Shown here: positions 56,230 to 64,000 of the stretch, piece after piece
How the letters are laid out: each line of letters starts with the position of its first letter
Numbering within the stretch: position 1 is the first letter of the stretch
From: Flaccisagitta enflata
Taxonomy: Eukaryota; Chaetognatha; Sagittoidea; Aphragmophora
Direction: 5' to 3'
NCBI GenBank assembly: GCA_965153355.1
Contig: OZ231126.1
Coordinates: 13,330,001 to 13,394,000 of the forward strand
DNA length: 64,000 nt
The notes under the pieces: model-generated
Databases searched by the model: none
Told to the model about the DNA's origin: nothing
Seen by the model: only the letters and a program-made list of their open reading frames with translations
Translations under genes and position numbers: made by a program

Positions 56230-56550
56230 ATGGTCAGAGAATTTTGGTTGGCTGAGAAAGAAGCAGAAGCAAAGAAAAAGGTGGATGCAAAGTGGGGGGA
56301 AGATGAGGAGAAAAGAAAGCTGCCATCAGAAATCAAATTGTTTGATCCAAATAGCCCCCTATTTGATGTGTATTTGGCCATGGAAGAGAACTTTTGCTGC
56401 AAATTTGGTGTTGCACTTGCAATGACACCTCGTCAACAGCCAAAAACTAACTTGATCATGCTGAGTAAAAGGTTGGTTAAGCTGCTTCGATGGGATTTGC
56501 CTGCTTCCGAGATCCCATACAATCTGTATGATGGCTCTGCCTCATTGTGA
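56230..56550 (+). CDS. Unrecognised ORF inside the transposon (106 codons)
   Basis: The frame begins 33 bases after the family A copy and encodes a charged start (REFWLAEKEAEAKKKVDAKW) followed by a mixed region with FDPNSPLFDVYLAMEENF. Composition is protein-like rather than repetitive. It lies opposite to the minus-strand frame at 55209-55559. I do not recognise it; it may be a captured host exon, a part of a transposon protein, or chance. Confidence 0.3.
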   Translation: MVREFWLAEKEAEAKKKVDAKWGEDEEKRKLPSEIKLFDPNSPLFDVYLAMEENFCCKFGVALAMTPRQQPKTNLIMLSKRLVKLLRWDLPASEIPYNLYDGSASL

Positions 56551-58147
56551 CCAGATACCTAAGAGCTGATGAGTCTGAAATCGAGATGGCCATTTCAGAT
56601 GGAAGCGAGAAACCAAGATTATGTCTCTTCCAGTTAGGCAATGAAGGGAGAGCGCAAGATATATGCACTTGGGACATGGGTTTCCAGTCCTCTCTCCCAC
56701 GGGGAACTGGCCAATTTCAAAAGTGTCAGTCGCATCTTACCCCATTCTTGTTCATGAAACTGCATCGGGTGAAAAAATCAAAGAATCAGGCTTCATTTTA
56801 TCCATGGATCGCTTTGGCGGAGTAAATCATATCAAAGGGTGCCGTGGAGGGAACCAAAATCAGGCAAATCACTTGGTAAAAATTTAAGCAAAAAACTTAG
56901 TTTTGGCCATTTACCTCAATTGGGAATTTTTTGAGAACAGGTTCACCGGCCTTGTTTTTGGTGCCGAAAAATGGATCAATGACGGCTGGGATGGAATAAT
57001 TCCTGAGAGCTTCCCGGAAATGGTGTCAATTTGAGAGTATTAGAATTTTCTCATTTTTTGAAAAAAAAAAAAAAAAAAACAAAAAACAAAAACTAAAAAC
57101 AAAAACAAAAACAAGAAAAGAAGCTGTTAAATCACCATTGCACATCATATTGGACAATGTCAAGTTGCAAGTCTTGTTTTAAGTGAGCAGGAGCTGCTTA
57201 TAAATCTATTGTTATCTAATCAATATTCAATAATGAACGAATGAATGAGTGAATGAGTGAATGAACAAATGATTGAATGAATGAATGAATGAATGCGTGA
57301 ATGAATGCATGAACAAATTAATCATTCTTTGAACAGTATGCAGGTTTGATGATTGAATGAACCGACATAAAAGCAAAAGACGTTAAAAACTCAAGTTTTG
57401 GTCATTTTTTTTGCCATTTTACCTATTTTGGGGCCCCTAAATGAGCCCCTCAAGGGGCCCCCAAGCTTTGTTTGTATACCCCACCACTAGATGAGGGTAA
57501 ATAAAATAAAAAATACAAATCTCCAACATCTTGAAAGAGAAAAAGCAAAAAAAAGCTCATTATTTAGGTGATTTTTCTGATTTTTTGCCCTTTGGGGGCC
57601 ATTTAGGGGCCCCTGGAGGGACCCCTTGTGGCCACTGTCATCTATTTATTATTATAAGATATACTACTACTAAATATCCTTCAAACAGGACTAATCCCAA
57701 GGTTTTATATCGATCCAAAAAGAAAATATAAAAAAAAAACAAGGTGAAAAAGCATGAATTTGGCCTTTTTCTGGTGGTGGCTCGAACCCCCTAAAAGGGG
57801 GGTCACTATATGGGCTCCTGGGAAGGGAGATTTGGGAAAAAGGGCACAAACTTTTTTTTATCTCAAACTAGACATAAAAAGTAAACTTTTCACCGATGCC
57901 ATTCTTTCTAGGACGAAAAAAAAGTTTTATTGTCCCATCTATTGGATAGTACCTGACTTGGTAATCCAGTTCTTTATCGTTTTCCGTTACTCATACACTC
58001 TTTGTCGCTAAGGCTGTTTGTCATACTGTCAATCTATCTCTCTGTGCTATCTAGCTGTCTGTCTCTGTCTGTCTCTTTGCCTCTCTATTTCTTTGCCTCT
58101 TTCACATGGTCTCTGCCTCAGTCTGTCTGTCCGTAATGCATTCTTCA

Positions 58148-58155
<8 letters not shown>

Positions 58156-58194
<39 letters not shown>

Positions 58195-58477
58195 TAAAGA
58201 TGCTTCTAAATCGGAGTTCTTGCCATTCTATCAATCTCCAATATCAGGCATTATCATGACCCAACTCACTCATATTTCCTTCTTCCTAATCTTCCTTCTC
58301 TCTCTCTCTCTCTCTCTTTGTCTCTGATTTCTTGTTCTCCTAAGCCATAGCATGATCAATGGATGTTGGTTTGGTGCCAAGCATTTTAGTAGTTGTCTTC
58401 CACTAAGGCCTCATGAGGGTCAGTCGGTGTGTCTTTAACCACTTTCACTTACCTTACGTAAATAGGATACTGCAATG

Positions 58478-58524
<47 letters not shown>

Positions 58525-58646
58525 GTCGTGTGTGCGTCTTTCTCGCTCAATAACTCTTTCAACCACTTAAACAGCATTTTGGCATCCATTGTTTTTAAAT
58601 GTCAATTTCCTTTTGTAGACTGCCGCGCTCACGAGCTTCTCAGAGA

Positions 58647-58742
<96 letters not shown>
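58156..58742. repeat. (TC)n and (GA)n tracts
   Basis: (TC)n 58156-58189, 58298-58316 and 58485-58520; (GA)n 58651-58742. Confidence 0.95.
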
Positions 58743-58744
<2 letters not shown>

Positions 58745-59886
58745 GTCTTTCAACTTGTTTGTTGGTTCTTGTTTCTTTTTCCGCAATTCTTTGTTGTAGA
58801 CTGTGACAAATGACCTGTCGTTGTTTTACCTTCATGTTCCTTTTGGGGGTCTGTTTGTTTGTTTATTTTTTCATGGTTTCCTTTTTTGTTGGTTAATTCT
58901 ATTTATTCTGCTCTGTTTGTAGTTTCTCCTCAACTTTTACGAGAAACCTTTCGTACTATTGACATTAGTATTGTGCCCACTAACCTGATGCTCGTTTCTT
59001 TCGTTTCATCATCTTCTTAGTTGTATTCTTCTCTCATGTTGTTACGGCTTTCTCTCAGAGTTGTTGTTGTTATTGATGTTGTTGAGTTGTTGTGATTGTT
59101 GTTGCCAAGGTTCTCTCCAGAGAGTCGTTATCATCATCGAGAAAACTATCAACCCGGTATTAGCAAACTGCGAGAAGATAAGGCAGAAAGAAGGGATGTA
59201 AAAAAGAGGCATCGAATACCACAGGTGAAGCAGCCTCACCGCGCACCAAGCATCCGCACCACCAACACTTTTTCATAAGACGTGGGGGTGGTCCATTTAT
59301 CCACCCCCTTCTGACCCCCTCGCAACATTCTTCCCCTCCCCCTCCAGACCGCTCTGCTCTCCTGAAGCGCTGGTTTGTTGTAGTAGTCCGTCTGGAGTCC
59401 GCACAAGTTTTTGAGTTTGACATTTTGAGGACTTTTGTTTTTACTATCATCGGTTTTGAGAGGCCATCTATAGGCCACTTCATGAGGCTTCGGCGGTGCC
59501 AACTGAAAAACGTGATTTATGTCAACTTTCACTCGCTCAAATTTGCGCAGAGTTTTCAAAGTCGGACGGGGGGGGGGGGTCGAGAGCTTGGGGGAAGGGG
59601 GGCAGGGTTAAAGGGAAGATTAAAACGGCCATGTTTTGCTCTTTTGTTCCTTTTGTCATTCTTCTTGTTTTCATTCTTCTCCATTTTTTTTATTTTCAAA
59701 ATTGCTCCCAACCGACATGCAACACTTTGGCCTGGGTAAGGCGATGAGAGGGCAACTGAGCTTGTAACACAGCAACCTTGTATTGGGGAAAGCTCGAAAG
59801 TCATATAATTGAGACATCGAAACAAAGACAAAAGAAAAATACATATAATTGAGACATTTTTTCCTTTCCTTTTTGCCTTTTCTCAG

Positions 59887-59963
59887 ATCACGAAATTGAA
59901 AATCGACTCAAATCCTTTTGCCAAAGGTTTCCGCGACTCTTCGCGTCTCACCGACATCGAAAG
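59887..59963 (+). CDS. tbx20: T-box exon (ITKLKIDSNPFAKGF...DIER)
   Basis: After TTTTCTCAG the exon encodes ITKLKIDSNPFAKGFRDSS then RLTDIE, and ends with AG of a split codon before GTAAGC; 77 bases equals 25 codons + 2. NPFAKGFRD is the C-terminal T-box helix that inserts in the DNA minor groove in known structures. ITKLKIDSN with SSRLTDIER matches TBX20 rather than TBX2/3 (which have ITQLKIDNN). It lies 9.2 kb after the previous exon. The following exon, expected to begin by completing Arg and continue outside the domain, was not recognised in 59964-64000 and probably lies beyond the window. Confidence 0.93.
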
Positions 59964-60225
59964 GTAAGCAAACAAACAAACAACCAAGCAGCAGAGAAAC
60001 CAAAGAAACAAACAAGCAAATGCGCAAAGAAAAGGAAACCAGCATACAGCAACAACAAAAATACAAACAAATAAACAAACAAACAAACAACCAAGCAGCA
60101 GAGAAAACAAGGAAACAAACAAGCAGATACGCAAGAAAAAGGAAACCAGCATGCAGCAACATGAAAAATACAAACAAACAAACAAACAAACAGACAGACA
60201 AACAAACAAATAACGGTCGGCATTG
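59964..60225. repeat. AAAC-rich tandem duplication
   Basis: AACAAACAAACAACCAAGCA and GGAAACCAGCATRCAGCAAC occur twice about 100 bases apart, each followed by AAAC tetranucleotides. Confidence 0.85.
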
Positions 60226-60354
60226 CCATCAACGTCACTTTGACCTCAAGTCCATAATGTTAGCCATTTCAAAAAGTTTCCTTACGGGTCAGCTGTCAAC
60301 ATCACCTTTACCATCACCATCACCTTCATCATCACCATCACCTTCACTATCACT

Positions 60355-61085
60355 ATCACCTCTAGACAATTATGTTCGTCATCTTGATGTGGCTCCTTGA
60401 GAATCGTTGCGAACCAGTGTCGTCATTGTTACCTCCATCATCACCGTTACTATCATCGTAGTTGCATCATCCTAAAATGTGTCCTTGCGAGTCAGCTGTC
60501 ATGTCACCATCACCTTCATCGTCGTTGTCATCATCACCGTCATCAGCACCGTCGTTCTCATCGTCACCTTCATCATCACCGTCACTCTCACCATACTAGG
60601 TCCATCATGTTCGTCATCTTGAAATGTCTCCATGCGAGTCAGCTGTCACCATCACCTTCACCATCGTTGTCATCATCATCATCACCATCACCGTCGTCGT
60701 CACCGTCACCTTCATCATCACCTTCATCATCACTGTCACTCTCAACATACTAGGTCCATCATGTTCGTCATCTTGAAATGTCTCCATGCGAGTCAGCTGT
60801 CACCATCACATCACCATCACCATCACCGTCGTCGTCACCGTCACCTTCATCATCACCTTCATCATCACCGTCACTCTCACCATACTAGGTCCATCATGTT
60901 CGTCATCTTGAAATGTCTCCATGCGAGTCAGCTGTCACCATCACTATCACCGTCGTTTTCATCATCACCATCACCATCACCGTCGTCGTCACCGTCACCT
61001 TCATCATCACCTTCATCATCACCGTCACTCTCACCATACTAGGTCCATCATGTTCGTCATCTAGAAATGTCTCCTTGCCACCGTC
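60355..61085. repeat. ~135-155-bp VNTR with CATCAC triplets
   Basis: Units carry ATGTTCGTCATCTTGAAATG, CATGCGAGTCAGCTGTCACC and variable CATCACCGTC runs, ending CTCACCATACTAGGTCC; about five units (60371, 60608, 60758, 60896, 61049). Open frames over this are triplet-repeat artefacts. Confidence 0.88.
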
Positions 61086-61183
61086 ATCGCATTAACGGCT
61101 CAAAAGCCAGTCACCGACAGTTTGGCCTTTATCTCTTCTCTCTCTCAGTTCAAGACTTTCCTTTTCCTCTCTCAATCTCATAG

Positions 61184-61188
<5 letters not shown>

Positions 61189-61225
<37 letters not shown>

Positions 61226-61710
61226 AAGATCCTCTGAATACCAAAAGACTTAACGACTAGTTGACATTTCAAGAAACGAGCTGACGACACAACAACAACA
61301 ACAACAACAAAATAAAAAACAATAACAATAAAACAATAACAATAACATAAATAACAACAACAATAACAATAATAACAATAATAAATAATAAATAACAACA
61401 ATAACACAACAATAAATAACAAATAACACAATAACAACAACAACAACAGAACAACAATAATAACAATAAATAAATAAATAAAATAACAATAACAATAAAA
61501 CAACAATAACAACAACAATAACAAACAACAAAAATAACAACAACAACAAAACAATAAAATAATAAATAAATAAATTACAATAACAACAGCAAAAAACAAC
61601 AATAATAACAAAACAATAACAATAACAAAAATCAAATAAATAACGGTTTACAACAACAACAACAACAACAACAACAGCAACAGCAACAACAACAACAACA
61701 ACAACAACGG
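61189..61710. repeat. (TC)n and mixed AAC/AAT region
   Basis: (TC)n 61189-61224; degenerate AACAAT mixtures 61288-61640; (CAA)n 61651-61708. Confidence 0.92.
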
Positions 61711-61844
61711 AGGGGGTCGTTGAGGAGAAAGAGACGCGTCAAAGAGAAGATAGATAGAAACCCGGACATTTCCTCTTATCTGGTTTTGGTTGGCAAATTA
61801 GCACATGAGTCTTCTTTTGGTCGTTTTTAGCCTCCAATCACTTC

Positions 61845-62050
61845 CTCTTCTTCTTCCGCTTCTTCTTCTTTTCCTACTTTTTTTTTTTGTTCTTCTTCTT
61901 CTTCTTCCTCTTTTTTTTCTTCATCTTCATCTTCATCTTCATCTTCATCTTCATCTTCATTTTCTTTTTCTTTTTCTTTTTCTTTTTCTTTTTCTTTTTC
62001 TTTTTCTGTTCCTTTTTCTTTTTCTTTTTTTTTTTTTTTTTTTTTTTTTT
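61845..62050. repeat. TTC/TTCATC/TTTTTC tracts and T-run
   Basis: CTTCAT hexamers 61918-61960, CTTTTT hexamers 61964-62027, then a run of about 24 T followed by AGGG. Confidence 0.93.
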
Positions 62051-63005
62051 AGGGTCATCTTGATGGTTCCAAAGGTCAACGGTTTTATTCTCAACCAGGG
62101 TCAACCACCATCGGTTTCCTCTCTCTCTATCGACATGCTATGATAATTACCATACCTTGAACACTGACATGCTAAAATCACCTTTCTGGCTTATACACCG
62201 GCATGCTCTGGATCACCACTTTGCCTATTACTATGCCATGATCACTGAGATGCTGAAATCGACACTTTGCCATGAACTAATGACACGCTACATAAATAAC
62301 TACGCCATGACCACTTACATGATCACTACTATGCCACGAACAGCGCCTTGCCATGATCTCTGTTAAGCTATGATTACCAATATCACAACTTTCACCACTA
62401 AAAGGCGGATATTAAGTTGAGGATTTTAGCTGAATGCTAACACCACTGCTTGGCCAAAACAATCACCCTGCACTCATCAATCTTGCAAAAATCATCATCA
62501 TGCCTTCCCCACTTCCATGCTAGTAACTCCACCATGCTGCTAACTCTTCCTTGCAAAGAGGAGGAGGGGGGGAAATTGACAGTAAGGCAAGAGGTAGGTA
62601 AGGGGGCAGGGAAATCTTGCACGGCGGTTTGTTGTGTAAATGAAGCCAGAAAAAGAGACAAAAAAGCTTAGACGAATTTTCGATGACTAATCAAGAAATT
62701 TACGCCTTTGCTCGTGTTGTGTCCTCATTCTAACATTTCTTATCTTTTCTCTTTTAAAAGAAAAAAAGTTGCAAAAAAGAAGAAAAAAATAGTTGCAAAA
62801 AAAGAGGAAAAAAAAAACAGCTTTGATTTCAAAAGAAAGCAGACATAATTTAATCGAGACGGTGGCCAAAACCGATAAGATTTGCAATTCGCTTTTCCCT
62901 CGATGTCGTCTCATCTTTCACCCAAGTATGTCAAAATGTTATCACTTCCCCCTTCTTTTCTATCATACTTTCTCTTTTTCCTTCTTTTTCTTTCCTTCTT
63001 TCTTT
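62051..63005. other. Non-coding stretch
   Basis: Degenerate ~45-bp repeat around CCATGATCACTGACATGCT (62145-62370); A-rich patch 62760-62820. No gene recognised. Confidence 0.6.
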
Positions 63006-63196
63006 CATTTTTGGTCGCGTGCTACGCGACTCTACACCCCGCTTTGTCGGTCCGTCCGTCGGTCCGTCACACTTTTTCGGCGTTTTTAGGGTTTTTGGCC
63101 TAACTGCTCCGGCCCAAATGCTCTGGTGACCTCAAATATGGCCCTTGCCCACCCGCACGCGACTGGAGTAGCCGTGTATCCAGCCTTGTTTTTTTC
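63006..63196 (+). mobile_element. Family D element, no internal array
   Basis: TTTTTGGTCGCGTGCTACGC with ACTCTACACCCCGCTTTGTC, GGTCCGTC runs, a short middle, then CCCGCACGCGACTGGAGTAG and TATCCAGCCTTGTTTTTTTC. It is flanked by TTTC/TTC-rich sequence. Confidence 0.72.
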
Positions 63197-63622
63197 ATTC
63201 CTTCTTCCTCATTTTCTATCCTGTTTTTCTGCAGTTCATTCTCCTCCTCCAACCTCTTACCCCTGCTCGATTTCTCCTCCTTCTTCTCCTACTTCTTCTT
63301 CTTCCTCTTCTTCTTCCTTTTCCTCTTCTTCTTCTTCTTCTTCTTCTTCTTTTTCTTTTTCTTCTTCTTCTTCTTCTTCCCCTATCCCCATCACCGCCTC
63401 CATATTCTTCTTTTTTCTTCTCTTTTCCACTAAAAAGTTCTTCCTGACGATTCTTCGCGTCAGCAAAAAAATACGTGAGGTCTCACTTAAAAGGAGAGAA
63501 AAGAAAAGGATAACATCAACGATGACGGAAACCACGAAAGCGACAACAACAACAACAACAACAACAACGAGAACAACAACAACAACAGCAACACCAACAA
63601 CAACAACAACAACAACACCACC

Positions 63623-63696
<74 letters not shown>

Positions 63697-63718
63697 CTAC
63701 AACAACAACAAAAACAAT

Positions 63719-63782
<64 letters not shown>

Positions 63783-64000
63783 GCAACAGGAACAACCACA
63801 ACAATAACAACAAATAAACAAAACAATAACAACAATAACAATGACGACAATAAACAAAAACTGCAATAACAACAACAACAATGACAACAATAACAAGAAT
63901 ATAACAACAGTAACCAAAACAAAAACAACGACGACGACAACAACAAATAACAACAATAAATAAATAAATAAAATAAATAAATAACAACAATAAACAACAA
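63197..64000. repeat. (TTC)n then long (CAA)n-rich region
   Basis: TTC/TTCC 63285-63380; CAA/ACAACAACA with few interruptions 63542-63785; degenerate AAC/AAT to the window end. Confidence 0.94.

Larger units (their letters stand above)
54020..57941. mobile_element. 3.92-kb transposon with long inverted repeats and 8-bp target duplication
   Basis: Both ends read TAGATGGGACAATAAAAC inward. The flanking TTGGATAG (54012-54019 and 57942-57949) is a perfect 8-bp target site duplication. The inverted repeats run on inward for roughly 0.9-1 kb (about 54020-55090 and 57058-57941), through a GGGCCCC-rich block, an (ATTC)/(GAAT)n block and a T-rich/A-rich block, with modest divergence. An 8-bp duplication is typical of hAT and P superfamilies and some others, but the terminal TAGAT does not match the usual hAT start, so the superfamily is left open. 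The middle holds fragments of open frames on opposite strands and a nested family A copy (55719-56197), so this copy is probably non-autonomous. Confidence 0.9.
50644..59886 (+). other. 9.2-kb TBX20 intron packed with repeats
   Basis: GTGAGT donor, TTCTCAG acceptor. Contents in order: unique AT-rich sequence to 51.05 kb; short (TTTC)n/(TC)n at 51059-51121; GATGAAAATGAATAAAAA tandem triplet near 51575-51620; a 286-bp tandem duplication (51.96-52.43 kb); (TG)n and (GTT)n at 52.4-52.57 kb; (TCTG)/(TC)n at 52.83-52.95 kb; a VNTR at 53.09-53.62 kb; a two-to-three-copy repeat at 53.69-53.80 kb; the 3.92-kb transposon at 54020-57941; and GA/TC tracts at 58.1-58.74 kb. No further exon was recognised. 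Confidence 0.8.
49362..59963 (+). other. tbx20: Partial TBX20/H15-class T-box gene (four exons)
   Basis: Four plus-strand exons (49362-49463, 49885-50056, 50425-50643, 59887-59963) join in phase 2, 0, 0 and end in phase 2. Every intron starts GT and ends AG. Together they give about 190 residues of a T-box. T-box proteins are nuclear sequence-specific transcription factors; TBX20 acts in vertebrate heart and neurons, and its fly relatives midline/H15 act in heart and nerve cord (family knowledge). The TBX20 class is chosen over TBX2/3, Brachyury or TBX1 because of the segments [43 protein letters not shown] and ITKLKIDSNPFAKGF followed by RDSSRLTDIER. The exon with the N-terminal start of the domain and the exon after DIER were not found, so the gene is partial here. 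Introns are filled with SSRs and transposons but no exon shows a frameshift or stop, so the gene looks functional. Confidence 0.93.

Noticed and set aside
62050-62143. Possible exon after T-run AG (VILMVPKVNGFILNQGQ...)
   Set aside because: It would continue the T-box gene in frame but matches nothing I know after DIER and stops after about 30 codons.
63516-64000. Poly V/C/L/T frames
   Set aside because: (CAA)n read in different frames.

Overview
The window is animal nuclear DNA. The evidence is four exons of a T-box transcription factor gene with canonical GT/AG introns. Everything else is non-coding and repeat-loaded: very long (GA/TC)n, (CA/TG)n, (TA)n, (GAT)n, (AAC)n, (TTC)n and (TTTC)n tracts, many minisatellites, and several transposon-like inverted-repeat structures. 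The species cannot be fixed from sequence alone. The T-box protein is closest, from memory, to the TBX20/H15/midline class. The microsatellite load fits marine invertebrates such as crustaceans or molluscs. TTAGGG-like rather than TTAGG-like blocks lean slightly away from arthropods. Nearly all long open frames here are low-complexity translations of repeats (poly RE, SL, HT, CV, IY) and are not genes.

Layout. 1-41.7 kb: no recognisable exon; AT-rich unique sequence broken by microsatellites, minisatellites and copies of two repeat families. Family A has about 55-bp inverted ends around a 21-bp minisatellite (1.83, 4.25, 27.9, 55.7 kb, with a diverged relative at 42.1 kb). Family D is bounded by GTCGCGTGCACGCGAC-type palindromes and carries CGTC runs and a variable 10-bp array (1.0, 2.4, 3.3, 18.1, 63.0 kb, with a fragment at 52.1 kb). 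41.7-44.1 kb: a nested structure of a 2.35-kb element with about 345-bp inverted repeats and TTGT target duplications, holding a family A relative that itself contains a 966-bp TA-flanked insertion. 44.1-49.3 kb: microsatellite-rich, no exon seen.

49.36-59.96 kb: four consecutive plus-strand T-box exons encode most of the DNA-binding domain, from RRMFP to SSRLTDIER. The exon with the domain start (the ELW..FH segment) and the exon after the domain were not found, so the gene runs past what I can see on both sides. The 9.2-kb intron before the last exon holds a 3.92-kb inverted-repeat transposon with a perfect 8-bp target duplication, which in turn holds a family A copy. 60-64 kb, downstream of the last exon, is VNTR and (AAC)n/(TTC)n sequence.

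The main points for follow-up are the duplicated in-frame splice acceptor at the first T-box exon, the Gly-Ser microsatellite inside the T-box, the two minisatellite-carrying element families, and the nested elements with clean target duplications.
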